Below are positions 49,886 through 59,000 of a DNA stretch of 64,000 nucleotides, in pieces (positions within the stretch are counted from its first letter, which is position 1; each line of letters opens with the position of its first letter). The position numbers and the translations under genes were made by a program. The notes under the pieces are model-generated. The model saw only the letters and a list, made by a program, of their open reading frames with translations, was not told the DNA's origin and did not search any database. This DNA comes from Chloroflexota bacterium (GTDB lineage Bacteria > Chloroflexota > Anaerolineae > Promineifilales > Promineifilaceae), in assembly GCA_014584575.1 (NCBI GenBank), contig JACTMP010000002.1, positions 154,377-218,376 on the forward strand, in the 5' to 3' direction.

Positions 49886-50120
49886 AGATGAGGAGCGGGC
49901 GTTTTGGGCCAATCACGACTCAACGGAATACCTTGATTGGGATACGGCCAAACCAACCCTTTTGCCTTTGCTAAAGCCATCAACTAAAACGATCTCTTTA
50001 CGTTTGCCAGAACTGATGCTGGATGAGCTGCGGTTAATTGCCAATAAGCGTGACATACCTTACCAATCGCTGATAAAGTTATTTCTGAAAGAGCGCATAG
50101 ACCAGGAACTAAAACAGTAG
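49845..50120 (+). CDS. brnA: BrnA-like CopG/RHH antitoxin
   Basis: 91 residues: N-terminal LKDLPTFQNEDEERAFWANH, C-terminal ribbon-helix-helix KTISLRLPELMLDELRLIAN, then KRDIPYQSLIKLFLKERID. It partners the BrnT toxin encoded in the overlapping upstream gene and should bind the palindrome in the promoter. It closely resembles the antitoxin at 1657-1938 (shared layout and PYQSL). Confidence 0.88.
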   Translation: MPIELKDLPTFQNEDEERAFWANHDSTEYLDWDTAKPTLLPLLKPSTKTISLRLPELMLDELRLIANKRDIPYQSLIKLFLKERIDQELKQ

Positions 50121-50203
50121 ACGTGATCTTTGGGTAATGGGCAGGGTAATGAGCAAAGGAAATTCACTGTTCACGATTCGCCGTTTACTCTATACTTCCC
50201 CGC

Positions 50204-50989
50204 ATGGATGTACCCCCACGTAACAATTCACAAAATATCGCCCTCGGCGCAGACCGGTTTACCCACTGGTTTAGCCGTCATTGGCTGGCGGTGTTTAACA
50301 CCGTTGTCGCCATTTACGTCTTCCTGCCCATCCTGGCACCCACGTTGATGAACGCCGGCCTGACCGGCCCGGCGCGGATCCTCTACACCGTCTACAGCCC
50401 CATGTGCCACCAGATGGCCTCGCGCAGCTTTTTCCTCTTTGGCGAACAGCCATTTTACCCCCGTGAACTGGCAGGCACTGATTACAAGCCCCTGGAAGCA
50501 TACACCGACGACATCGAGGAGTTTGAAGGGGCCAGTCCGGACAACTGGGCCAGCTTCTTCCTGGCGGCGCGCCGTTTTGTGGGCAATGAACAACTGGGTT
50601 ACAAGACGGCGTTGTGTACGCGCGACATAGCGATTTACGGCTTTGTGTTGATTGGCGGCCTGCTCTACGGCTTATTGCGCAAACGGGTGGCGATACGGCC
50701 GTTGCCCGTCCTCGTCTTTCTCATTGTGGGCATGGGGCCAATTGCTCTGGATGGTTTCAGCCAGCTATTTGGCTACTACGCGCTCCCCATTGGCAGCGGC
50801 GAACCCTCCTCCTTTCAACAACTGCTCGGCTCAATTTTCCCCCTGCGCGAAAGCCCGCCCTGGCTGCGGTTTGCCACCGGCGCCCTCTTTGGCTTCATGC
50901 TCGCCTGGCTCATCCTGCCACACGTAGATGGCGGGATGAAGGTTTCAGAGGAAGAAGCGGCAATGAGGTTGGAAAGAAGGGGCGGATAG
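50204..50989 (+). CDS. DUF2085 family membrane protein
   Basis: 261 residues with about five transmembrane helices (about 30-50, 60-75, 150-170, 178-200 and 230-248). The family marks are the CHQMASRSFF segment after the second helix, CTRDIAIYGFVLIGGLLYGL, and a GPIALDGFSQLFG helix. Function of the family is unknown; conserved Cys, His and Asp suggest a metal or redox role. Ends with a charged tail. Confidence 0.88.
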   Translation: MDVPPRNNSQNIALGADRFTHWFSRHWLAVFNTVVAIYVFLPILAPTLMNAGLTGPARILYTVYSPMCHQMASRSFFLFGEQPFYPRELAGTDYKPLEAYTDDIEEFEGASPDNWASFFLAARRFVGNEQLGYKTALCTRDIAIYGFVLIGGLLYGLLRKRVAIRPLPVLVFLIVGMGPIALDGFSQLFGYYALPIGSGEPSSFQQLLGSIFPLRESPPWLRFATGALFGFMLAWLILPHVDGGMKVSEEEAAMRLERRGG

Positions 50990-50997
50990 ACAAAACC

Positions 50998-51067
50998 GTA
51001 GGGGCGAGGCAGTTGGGTATTACCTTGTCTGGCGAGACCAGTATGTTCCCAACAGCCTCGCCCCTAC
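50998..51067. terminator. Large palindrome between DUF2085 gene and fabF
   Basis: GTAGGGGCGAGGC (50998-51010) pairs perfectly with GCCTCGCCCCTAC (51055-51067), and GTTGGG (51012-51017) with CCCAAC (51048-51053). It lies between two convergent genes and probably ends both transcripts. Confidence 0.7.
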
Positions 51068-51070
51068 ACA

Positions 51071-52315
51071 TCACGATTCAAATTTCCCCAAAATCAAAAC
51101 GGAATTATGCCCACCGAAACCAAAGGCATTCGTCATGGCGACATCCACCTGTGCCCGGCGTGGCTCGTTGGGCACGTAGTCCAGGTCACATGCCGGGTCC
51201 GGCGTTTCGTAATTGATTGTCGGCGGAATGACGCCCGTTTCCATCGCTTTCAGGCAAAAGACCGCTTCCAGCGCCCCCGTCGCCCCCAACAAATGGCCGG
51301 TCATGGATTTGGTAGAGCTCATGGGAATCTGGTAGGCGCGGTCGCCCAATGCCCCCTTAACGGCCATAGATTCTACCCGGTCGTTTAACGGGGTGCTGGT
51401 GCCGTGCGCGTTGATATAGTCAATTTCTACGGCCGTAACCCCCGCCTCCTTCATCGCCTGCTGCATCGCTTTCATCGCCCCCGCGCCATCTTCCGCCGGG
51501 GCGGACACATGGTAAGCGTCCGAGGTCATGCCATAACCCAACACCTCGCCGACGATGGTCGCCCCCCGCGCCTGCGCATGAGCCAGCGACTCTAAAATCA
51601 GGATCGCCGCCCCTTCGCCAGGCACAAAACCGTCACGATGCAGGTCAAACGGCCGTGACGCCCGCTCCGGCGCCTCATTCCGGTTAGACAGCGCCGTCAT
51701 CGCCGCAAACCCGGCCACCGTAATGGGGATAATGGCCGCCTCCGTCGCCCCCGCCACCATCACATCCTGCAATCCCCATTGAATCATCCGGCTCGCCTGG
51801 CCGATGGAATCATTACCGGTGGCGCAGGCCGTGGCCAGCGTAAAATTCGGCCCGTGCAGCCCATAGGCAATGGAAATAGCCGCGCCCGGTGTGTCCGGCA
51901 GCATGATGGGAATGAGAAATGGACTGACGCGGTTTGGCCCTTTCGTCTCCATGACCTGCCAGGAGTCAAAAACCGGCTCCAATGCGCTCATGCCGCTGCC
52001 CACTAACACCCCCACCCGGTCGCGGTCTTCCTGGTCAAAGTTCAGGCCGGCGGCGGCAATCGCCTGCCCGGCAGCCGCCATAGCAAACTGCGTCTGGCGG
52101 GACATCCGCCGCGCTTCTTTGCGGCCGAATAAGGCCTCAGCATCAAAACCCTTCACTTCTCCCGCCATCTGGCAGCGATACGGTTCCGGGTCAAACGCGG
52201 TGATACGGTGAATGCCATTCTTACCGCTGCTGATGCCTTCCCAGGTACTTTCCAAATCATTGCCTAACGGGCTGACAATGCCCATGCCGGTAATGACCAC
52301 TCGTTGTTTATCCAT
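51071..52315 (-). CDS. fabF: 3-oxoacyl-[ACP] synthase II
   Basis: About 414 residues. ATG 52315 was chosen because GGAGG lies 4-8 bases upstream of it, inside a slightly longer frame. The active-site Cys is in TLATACATGNDSIG, the two His are in NAHGTSTPLND and STKSMTGHLLGATG, and the closing FGFGGHNSVLIL is typical. It elongates fatty acyl-ACP chains in the cytosol. No other fab gene is nearby. Confidence 0.94.
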   Translation of the reverse strand: MDKQRVVITGMGIVSPLGNDLESTWEGISSGKNGIHRITAFDPEPYRCQMAGEVKGFDAEALFGRKEARRMSRQTQFAMAAAGQAIAAAGLNFDQEDRDRVGVLVGSGMSALEPVFDSWQVMETKGPNRVSPFLIPIMLPDTPGAAISIAYGLHGPNFTLATACATGNDSIGQASRMIQWGLQDVMVAGATEAAIIPITVAGFAAMTALSNRNEAPERASRPFDLHRDGFVPGEGAAILILESLAHAQARGATIVGEVLGYGMTSDAYHVSAPAEDGAGAMKAMQQAMKEAGVTAVEIDYINAHGTSTPLNDRVESMAVKGALGDRAYQIPMSSTKSMTGHLLGATGALEAVFCLKAMETGVIPPTINYETPDPACDLDYVPNEPRRAQVDVAMTNAFGFGGHNSVLILGKFES

Positions 52316-52420
52316 AAATCCTCCCATGAAGAATAGAGATTGGGAGATCAGGAGATTAAGAGATTGGGGGACTAACTAAACATACCGTTAAATAAGTCTT
52401 CTCAACTTTAACACTTAAAC

Positions 52421-52510
52421 TGTCATTCCAAGCGAAGTCTTCGGAGCGAGGAATCCCTCTCCTGTGTCATGTAGCAGGGATTCCTCGTCGAAGACTCCTC
52501 GGAATGACAT
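52421..52510. repeat. TGTCATTCC-family long palindrome
   Basis: TGTCATTCCAAGCGAAGTCT, then TCGGAGCGAGGAATCCCT, followed after a short loop by AGGGATTCCTCGTCGAAGAC, then TCCTCGGAATGACA. The left arm matches 47833-47867. The whole would fold into one hairpin. Confidence 0.75.
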
Positions 52511-52631
52511 GCGGAGTTAAGATTATTATGTTAACGCTGTGCTAAATAGTTTTTCAATCTCTTAGTCTCTCAATCTTCTTTCCCATTTTACACCCAACTA
52601 AAACCCAACCCAAACAGGCAAGATACGGCGC

Positions 52632-52665
52632 AGACCCGAAGGGTTTTCTGAAACCCTTCAGGTCT
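52632..52665. repeat. AGACCC-family palindrome, second copy
   Basis: AGACCCGAAGGGTTT, loop TCTG, AAACCCTTCAGGTCT, with one mismatch. Same design as 43163-43196. Confidence 0.65.
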
Positions 52666-52716
52666 ATTCAGATTTGATATTGCACAGCGCCAGGATAACG
52701 GCTAACATGTGTGACC

Positions 52717-53133
52717 ATGCGCGAAAGATTGTTCCGGCAACGGCCGTTGCTCACCTTCCCCCAGATTTTGATTCTGGTTGTCATTTTAGTGGCCTTGTTT
52801 GCCGCCCTGAATTTGAACCAACGCGCCCAGGCCGGGCGGCAGGTAGGGGCCGGCGAAGCTGCTTTGCAAGCGGAACTCGATCTGGAAGTGACCCGCCAGG
52901 TGGAATTGCAGGCCACACTGGAGTATGTGCAAAGTGAAGATTATGTGGCCGCTTATGCCCGCGACGAAGGTGGTTATCTGCTGCCCGGCGAAAAGCGTGT
53001 GGTGCCCCTGACCATTGACGTGACGCCCCAGCCCACGCCGCTGCCGCCGCCTACGCCAGACCCGGTAGAACGGGCACGGCCGTGGCAGGCCTGGTGGCGC
53101 TTATTAACCGATGCGCCCCAGCCCATTCCCTGA
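52717..53133 (+). CDS. FtsB/DivIC-like septum formation protein
   Basis: 138 residues from ATG 52717 (a GTG two codons earlier is possible). One transmembrane segment (about 16-36), then a coiled coil (about 45-72, GEAALQAELDLEVTRQVELQ), then VQSEDYVAAYARDEGGYLLP and GEKRVVPL, the FtsB/DivIC ending. A Pro-rich tail follows. It should act in the divisome. It lies 14 bases before a sensor kinase gene. Confidence 0.8.
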   Translation: MRERLFRQRPLLTFPQILILVVILVALFAALNLNQRAQAGRQVGAGEAALQAELDLEVTRQVELQATLEYVQSEDYVAAYARDEGGYLLPGEKRVVPLTIDVTPQPTPLPPPTPDPVERARPWQAWWRLLTDAPQPIP

Positions 53134-53146
53134 TTAAGTTGTTGCC

Positions 53147-54670
53147 ATGAACCTGTTGCAGTATTACGTCATCACACTATTTGTGTTGGTGGTGACGGCC
53201 GTGTGGCTGAAGCACCAGGGACGCGAACGCAGCCGTTTTGCCCGTGCGCTTTATGTGCTGATGGGTATGCAGGTGGCAGGGGTAGCTGCTGCTTATCTGG
53301 CCTTGTCGGCTGCGCCGGGCATCTGGCTGGTTTTGGCCCTGCAACTGGTGAATTGGGCCTTGCTGTTGTGGGGGGTAGGGTTAGATTGGCGATTTGTGTT
53401 TGGGCTAGGGAGCATTGCCGTCCTGGCGACCCTCTTCACTTTATTCCCCGTTCTCGATTTGCTCACCTGGGGGTTTGCGACGGCCGTGCCCTTTGCTGCC
53501 ATTGCCGATTTGCGCCAGCGCACCGCCTTCCCCATTTTTGCCGCCACGCCGATGGCCCACACCCTGCGCCCGGTTGCCACCGATGGTCACATTACCGCCG
53601 AAATGGTGCTGACCGAGCAGCCCATTTTGGAATGTCTGGTAGATGGGGTGTTGATCTGCGGCCCCAGCGGGCTGATCTATTCGGTGAATCAGGCGGCGAC
53701 CGTCATCCTGAACATGGGGGATCATGCTTTAGTGGGGCGGCCCATTACCACCATTCTGGCCCATTTCCCGGCGCTTGATGATGTGGCGCAAGGGCAAAAA
53801 GAGCGGCGGTTTGATGTGTACGGCCGTATCGTCGAAGGCCAGATGAACATCATTTACAACCAGGACGGCACGGCCGAAGGTACAGTAGTCATCCTGCGTG
53901 ACATTACCCACACCTACCAGGCAGAACAGGCGCGTGACGCTTTCCTGACCACCATTTCTCATGAGTTGCGCACGCCGCTCACCGCCATCAAGGGGTATAC
54001 CGAGCTTCTGCAAACCGGCAGCGGCGGCGAATTAAGCGAAAGCCAGCGACAGTTTTTGCAAACCATTCAGCGTAATGTGGCGCGCATGGTGCAGTTGATC
54101 AACAGCCTGTTGTTTGCTGCTTCGGTGAAGGGCGGGCAGGTTGCCGCTGGAACCGGGCAGGCCAATATCCCCCAGATTGTGCAGCAGATCGCCAGAGAAA
54201 TGAGCGCCGCCGCTGCCAAAACCCGGCAATCTATCCGGCTAGACCTGGACAGCCGGCTGCATTGGGTGGAGGCTGACCCCATTCACGTGACCATGATCGT
54301 GGAAGAGTTGGTGTCGAACGGGATCAAATACGGCCGTGAAGGAGGCCAGGTACGGGTCACGGCCGTGCTGGAAGCAGATGAGTTTGCCGTCATCAGTGTG
54401 GCCGACCAGGGCATTGGCATCTCCCCGGAAGATCAGAGCCATATCTTTGAAGACTTCTTCCGCCCCGAATGGCGGGAAGAGCAGGTGCGCACCGAGGGGA
54501 TTGGCATGGGCCTTTCGGTGGTACATTCACTGGTGGAGGCATATAACGGCCGTATCTGGTTCGAGACCGTGCCCAATCAAGGCACCATCTTCACCTTCAT
54601 TTTGCCCGTGCGCCAGTCGCGGCAACAAGAGACGTTTCTGCAACCGGCCGGCCACTACCCAGGTTCGTAG
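53147..54670 (+). CDS. Membrane sensor histidine kinase with PAS domain
   Basis: 507 residues. An N-terminal membrane region with about five to six helices (1-125), a PAS-like domain (about 155-255, LECLVDGVLICGPSGLIYSV), HisKA with the phospho-acceptor His in TISHELRTPLTAIKGYTELL (about 271), and HATPase motifs (VEELVSNGIKYG, VADQGIGISPED, GIGMGLSVVHSLVEAYNGRI). No response regulator gene is adjacent. It probably follows the FtsB-like gene in one transcript. Confidence 0.9.
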   Translation: MNLLQYYVITLFVLVVTAVWLKHQGRERSRFARALYVLMGMQVAGVAAAYLALSAAPGIWLVLALQLVNWALLLWGVGLDWRFVFGLGSIAVLATLFTLFPVLDLLTWGFATAVPFAAIADLRQRTAFPIFAATPMAHTLRPVATDGHITAEMVLTEQPILECLVDGVLICGPSGLIYSVNQAATVILNMGDHALVGRPITTILAHFPALDDVAQGQKERRFDVYGRIVEGQMNIIYNQDGTAEGTVVILRDITHTYQAEQARDAFLTTISHELRTPLTAIKGYTELLQTGSGGELSESQRQFLQTIQRNVARMVQLINSLLFAASVKGGQVAAGTGQANIPQIVQQIAREMSAAAAKTRQSIRLDLDSRLHWVEADPIHVTMIVEELVSNGIKYGREGGQVRVTAVLEADEFAVISVADQGIGISPEDQSHIFEDFFRPEWREEQVRTEGIGMGLSVVHSLVEAYNGRIWFETVPNQGTIFTFILPVRQSRQQETFLQPAGHYPGS

Positions 54671-54927
54671 TGGCGGCTTTAGCCGATTCTCCTCCCAAAC
54701 GCGGCTTCCACAGGACAGATGAATAGTGCGCTGGTACTACCCTCCTCTGGTGACATAATGCTCAATACTTGCTATTCAACTTTACATATGATAACATAGC
54801 GGCGTTGGTAGTTTACATATTATGGGCGACATAATGTTGTGACCGGTGATACGGCCGTTTTTTAACACACAGTTATCGTTGCCGGGTAAATTTTACCCAA
54901 CATATCCACATCAGAAGGGATACAAGT

Positions 54928-56130
54928 ATGAGCCGTCGAACAATCGCCATACTAATACTAATCGTAGGCCTGGGATTGCTCACTCTCGTTGGTTTTTTCT
55001 TGATATTAGGGCAAGACCAGTCATCACCTCCCCCTGTTACTGAAACAGACACCATTGATGGGACGGAAGGCGCTCCCCCACCTGTTGATATTTCGCAACC
55101 GCAAGCAAACGGTACCCCTGTGCCTTCGGATACCGTCGGTGTGGTCGTCTCTCTACAAACCGTCCCTCGTGGCCATGTAATGACGGAAGACATCCTGGCC
55201 ATTGATAGACGCCCCCGCGATACGGTGGATAGCAACGTCATTACAGATACAAGGGAAGTTGTGGGCATGTTTGCCCGCACCGATATTTTTCAGGGACAAA
55301 CGCTCACCAGAGACAAATTGGCGGGCGATATCCGGGAAATTGTTACCTCACAATATGGGCCTTCTTCCTTAATCCCGCCCGGTTTTGTGGCTCAGGCCGT
55401 ACCTCTTTCCACGTTTCGTCTTGATCCCGGTGGTACCATTGCCAGTGTGGGTTATGGCCTGGCGGAAGGGGATTATGTGGATATTTTGCTCCTCTTTGAT
55501 ATGCGCCAGATTGATGAAGAATTTCAGACTTTGTTGCCCAACGATCTGGCCCTCTTTATAACCGTCGTTGTTGAAGACACCGATGAAAAGCGCTTCTTAG
55601 AGATAGACCCGTATGGTTATTTTGAGGAACTGCCTACAGGTGATACGTTCCATATTCGGCCACGAGAATTTCAACGGCCGTACGTCGTTGGTCTCGTCAT
55701 TCAGAACGCCAAAGTCGTCCAGGTAGGCCAATACCGGTTGCCTGAATCTGCCGCTGCCCAAATTGCGACCGTCACGCCAACCGCTCTACCAGAAGGCGAA
55801 GCCACACCGACGCCTGGGCCAGCCTTTGTTCCTACCAGCACCCCTGTCGCGCCGGAAGTAATCGTTGTTGCCTTGCAGCCTCAACAACAGCTGTTGTTAC
55901 GATATGCTCTGGAAGTAGGCGCGGATGTGGATTTTGCCCTGCGTGGTATTAACGATGGTCAGCTCTATCCTGTCGATAATGTTGACTTGGATTTTCTGTT
56001 ACAACGTTTCAATATTGAAATACCCCCCAATTTTGGCTATTCATTGGACAATCGGAATTACCTGATTACCCCCACACCAACCGGTCAGGCGCCGCCTACC
56101 ACAGGGGGGGGGGGGGCTGAGGATAGTTAA
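54928..56130 (+). CDS. CpaB-like Flp pilus/SAF-domain protein (first of two)
   Basis: 400 residues. N-terminal anchor (about 5-27), Pro-rich stalk, a SAF domain (about 69-115, SLQTVPRGHVMTEDILAIDR), and the RcpC/CpaB core (VPLSTFRLDPGGTIASVGYG, LAEGDYVDILLLFDM). A second conserved part ends VALQPQQQLLLRYALEVGAD. AGAAGGG lies 11 bases before ATG 54928. CpaB proteins act in assembly of Flp/Tad pili, but no other tad gene is in the window. The last codons include a run of 13 G. Confidence 0.8.
   Translation: MSRRTIAILILIVGLGLLTLVGFFLILGQDQSSPPPVTETDTIDGTEGAPPPVDISQPQANGTPVPSDTVGVVVSLQTVPRGHVMTEDILAIDRRPRDTVDSNVITDTREVVGMFARTDIFQGQTLTRDKLAGDIREIVTSQYGPSSLIPPGFVAQAVPLSTFRLDPGGTIASVGYGLAEGDYVDILLLFDMRQIDEEFQTLLPNDLALFITVVVEDTDEKRFLEIDPYGYFEELPTGDTFHIRPREFQRPYVVGLVIQNAKVVQVGQYRLPESAAAQIATVTPTALPEGEATPTPGPAFVPTSTPVAPEVIVVALQPQQQLLLRYALEVGADVDFALRGINDGQLYPVDNVDLDFLLQRFNIEIPPNFGYSLDNRNYLITPTPTGQAPPTTGGGGAEDS
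56104..56116 (+). repeat. G13 homopolymer at the end of the first cpaB-like gene
   Basis: Thirteen consecutive G encode GGGG just before the terminal AEDS. A slip of one base would replace the last five residues and extend the frame past the normal TAA. Confidence 0.85.
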
Positions 56131-56199
56131 ACCGAACCGGAGGTTTGACTTAATTAATGCCAATGTCCGTCATTTTTGGCGAAGAATAGGAATTCAATT

Positions 56200-57402
56200 A
56201 TGCGACCAAGAACTTTCATGCTCCTGATTCTTGTGCTAATTGTATTTGCATGTGCGGTTCTTATTGCCGTGGCGCTATACACTGGCGCAGGCGATGCTTT
56301 TGTCGGCGGCTTGCGGCCAGGACAAACAGGTCAGGCAACGCCTTCTGTTCCCCTGGAACCCAGTCTCCCCCCACCTACGGCCACACCTTCAATGCAGTCC
56401 GTGGTTGTAGCCAAGGTGTTGTTGCCCGTTGGCGAAATCCTGACTTCTGAGGTTTTGGAAATTGAGATGCGCCCGATTACCAACGTGGCGCTGGTGGGTG
56501 GATATACCTTCACCAGTACGGAACAGTTAGAAGGCCGCATTTTACGAACGGATGTGGCACGTGGGCAGGAAATCTTGCAGCCAATGTTAGCTCTCAATCC
56601 TACTGACATTGCTGCTTTTGGGTCGGACCTGGCTTTGTATGTGCCCGCCAATCAGGTGGCAGTTGCTTTTCCCATAGATCAGTTTTCGGGAGCGGCGCTG
56701 GCTATGCGGCCTGGAGACACGATTGACCTCATTATGACTTTGCGTTCCGTGCCGCTAGACCCGGAATTTCAAACAGGACTGCGCAATTTTCTGGAACTGG
56801 TGGACCCCGATGCACTCCTGGAAGGCGAGGATTTCCTGTTTCCCAAGATTCTATACGGCCGTCTGGAGTTCATTGATGCCATCAACCAGGTAGGTATCAT
56901 TATCCCCAATGAGTTTAATGACCCAACTGTAAATGCGGATTGGTTGCCGGGCAATCCCGTGCCCAAACGGGTAACGCAGTTAACTATCCAGCAAGCAACG
57001 GTGCTTTATGTCGGCCAATGGATTGATCCCCGCCGCCTGGAAAGAGAGCAGGAGGCCGCCCAGGCGGCAGCGCAGGCGACAGCCGCGGCTGTCAGCGCCG
57101 GCGGCGAGGCTGTTGCTATTGTTACGCCGACTCCCATTCCTTCCCGCCTGGAAGACACGCCGGGCATGGTCATCTTGAGCATGTCAGTCCAGGATGCGCT
57201 GGCCTTGAAGTATGCACGCGAGCGTAATGTGGATATTACGTTAGTTTTGCGTTCACCGGGTGATCAAACCGTTTTTGTGACCACCAGCGTCAGCCTTTTG
57301 CAAATGGTGGATCAGGGCATTATTGGCCTGCCGGAACCGGCGCCGGAAATTGATCTCTTTGATCCTGAAATAGAGCCGACGCGCCCATTGCCAGATAGCT
57401 AG
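56200..57402 (+). CDS. CpaB-like Flp pilus/SAF-domain protein (second of two)
   Basis: 400 residues from ATG 56200 with GGAA upstream; the TTG eight codons earlier is less likely. Same layout as the preceding gene: anchor (about 5-25), Pro/Thr stalk, SAF domain (VVVAKVLLPVGEILTSEVLE, LEGRILRTDVARGQEI), core AVAFPIDQFSGAALAMRPGD and TIDLIMTL, then an Ala/Gln coiled stretch (REQEAAQAAAQATAAAVSAG) and SVQDALALKYARERNVDITL. It is a tandem paralogue; both products may form one complex. Confidence 0.8.
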   Translation: MRPRTFMLLILVLIVFACAVLIAVALYTGAGDAFVGGLRPGQTGQATPSVPLEPSLPPPTATPSMQSVVVAKVLLPVGEILTSEVLEIEMRPITNVALVGGYTFTSTEQLEGRILRTDVARGQEILQPMLALNPTDIAAFGSDLALYVPANQVAVAFPIDQFSGAALAMRPGDTIDLIMTLRSVPLDPEFQTGLRNFLELVDPDALLEGEDFLFPKILYGRLEFIDAINQVGIIIPNEFNDPTVNADWLPGNPVPKRVTQLTIQQATVLYVGQWIDPRRLEREQEAAQAAAQATAAAVSAGGEAVAIVTPTPIPSRLEDTPGMVILSMSVQDALALKYARERNVDITLVLRSPGDQTVFVTTSVSLLQMVDQGIIGLPEPAPEIDLFDPEIEPTRPLPDS

Positions 57403-57506
57403 TAGCAGTGCCAGGCAACGGCGCTGTCTAGAGACGAAGTTTGTAAAGGTCTCTGGCCGTTTGGGCTGGGGACTTTTTGTTTCTGGCGAGAGATGGGGAT
57501 TCACTG

Positions 57507-58205
57507 ATGAATATGGCAGAAAAGTATGATCCCACAAAATATGAACGGCCGTCAGTCACCGTAGATGTTGTCGTCTTTTCATTGGTTGCCGACGATTTGA
57601 AAGTGCTGTTGGTGAAACGAGTATCCCCTCCGTTTGCCGGGATGTGGGCTATTCCCGGCGCTTTTGTACGCCTGGATGAGTCGTTGGCCGCAGCCGCTAG
57701 CCGTGCTTTGGTTGAGGAAACCGGCGTGGAAGATGTGTATACCGAGCAGCTCTATACCTTTGGCGACCCCACCCGCGACCCACGAATGCGTGTCATCACT
57801 GTCGCCTACTTTGCCCTGGTACCCTACGATGCAGTCCGCCACGCGCCAGGGCGGGAAACATCGGAGACGGGCTGGTTTTCCATGTTTGCCTTGCCGCCGC
57901 TGGCTTTTGATCACCATGAAATCCTGGAGTATGCCCTGACGCGGTTGCGGTATAAGTTGGAGTACACGGCCGTAGGCTTTCAACTGCTGCCAGATATTTT
58001 CACCCTCACCGAACTGCAAAAGGCGTATGAAATTATCCTGCAAGAGAAACTGGATAAACGCAACTTCCGCCGCAAAATACTGTCAGCGGCTATTTTGGAA
58101 GAAACAGGCCAGAAACGGCAAGAGGGGGAGGGGCGACCGGCCATGCTTTACAAATATCGTGAAGATGCCGTAGCCGAAGTGAAAACGCGGCGGCTGTTCC
58201 CATAG
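57507..58205 (+). CDS. Nudix protein with C-terminal winged helix (NrtR-like)
   Basis: 232 residues from ATG 57507. Nudix domain (about 15-135) with AIPGAFVRLDESLAAAASRA, LVEETGVEDV; the Nudix box reads Gx5Ex7RxLxEETGx and so keeps most consensus positions. The C-terminal part (FTLTELQKAYEIILQEKLDK, then RNFRRKI) is the winged helix of NrtR-type repressors, which sense ADP-ribose to control NAD genes. No NAD gene is adjacent, so its target is not known. Confidence 0.85.
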   Translation: MNMAEKYDPTKYERPSVTVDVVVFSLVADDLKVLLVKRVSPPFAGMWAIPGAFVRLDESLAAAASRALVEETGVEDVYTEQLYTFGDPTRDPRMRVITVAYFALVPYDAVRHAPGRETSETGWFSMFALPPLAFDHHEILEYALTRLRYKLEYTAVGFQLLPDIFTLTELQKAYEIILQEKLDKRNFRRKILSAAILEETGQKRQEGEGRPAMLYKYREDAVAEVKTRRLFP

Positions 58206-58233
58206 AGATTCAGAGCTTGGGCGATTTAATCTC

Positions 58234-58896
58234 TCAATCCCCTTCATTTGTCACCCACAAAGCCTTAGTCAACTCCACCCCAATCACCACATCTTCCCGA
58301 TCCACCCGCAATCGCATGGGACCGTTAAAGGGGGCGCGACCGAGGATTTCATACTGTGCCCCAGGTACCAGCCCCAATGTGGAAAAGTATTGCAGTCGTT
58401 CTGGTTCATGGGTCCGCACCCGGCTCACCTGCCCTTTGCTGCCCACACCCAGATTCATAATGCAACTGTCTACAATGAGGGGCAGTTGGCCATCAATATC
58501 AGGAATTGGCTCGCCGTGTGGGCAGCGGGTGGGGTAATCGGTCATGGCGGCCATACGCTGCGTAATGGTATCGTTCAACCCCTTGCTCATCTCATCGGCC
58601 AATTCGTGCGTTTCATCCCAACTAAAGCCCATCACGTTCACCAGGAACACTTCCAGAATGCGATGGCGGCGAATCTCTTTGAGCGCCTCTAACCGGCCCA
58701 ACTCTGTCAGTTCAAACCCCTGGTACGGCACGTGCTTGACATAACCAGCATTGCGCAGCCGTTTGAGCATCCGGGGCACGGCTGGGGCCGAAACGTTGAG
58801 CCGTTCGGCCAGGCTGGTGGTGCTGACGGTGGCTGTTTCTTCGGCCAGGCGATAAATTTCGGCCAGGTATTCGCGCATAGCTGCGCTGGGTTGCAT
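58234..58896 (-). CDS. DtxR/MntR-family metal-dependent repressor
   Basis: 220 residues from ATG 58896. Winged helix (MREYLAEIYRLAEETATVST, SLAERLNVSAPAVPRMLKRL), dimerisation and metal-binding domain (EIRRHRILEVFLVNVMGFSW, DETHELADEMS, CPHGEPIPD), and a C-terminal SH3/FeoA-like domain. It should repress iron or manganese uptake genes when metal is bound. It is convergent with the Nudix gene. Confidence 0.9.
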   Translation of the reverse strand: MQPSAAMREYLAEIYRLAEETATVSTTSLAERLNVSAPAVPRMLKRLRNAGYVKHVPYQGFELTELGRLEALKEIRRHRILEVFLVNVMGFSWDETHELADEMSKGLNDTITQRMAAMTDYPTRCPHGEPIPDIDGQLPLIVDSCIMNLGVGSKGQVSRVRTHEPERLQYFSTLGLVPGAQYEILGRAPFNGPMRLRVDREDVVIGVELTKALWVTNEGD

Positions 58897-59000
58897 GACG
58901 ATCACTCCCGATTTTTATTATTTTTTTGATAATATCCTATTTTGCCGGGGTGTGCTACCGTTTGTTATCGGTAATCGGACTTCCGATTTCCGACTTCGGA

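Larger units (their letters stand above)
52316..52716. other. Repeat-filled intergenic region
   Basis: No gene. It contains GAGATTAA-type units (52331-52372), a long imperfect palindrome of the TGTCATTCC family (52421-52510), more CAATCTCTTAGTCTCTCAAT units and an AGACCC-type palindrome (52632-52665). Confidence 0.7.

Noticed and set aside
54671..54927. Riboswitch or small gene between the sensor kinase and the cpaB-like gene
   Set aside because: Two GACATAATG repeats are visible but no known riboswitch core or coding frame; probably an ordinary promoter region.
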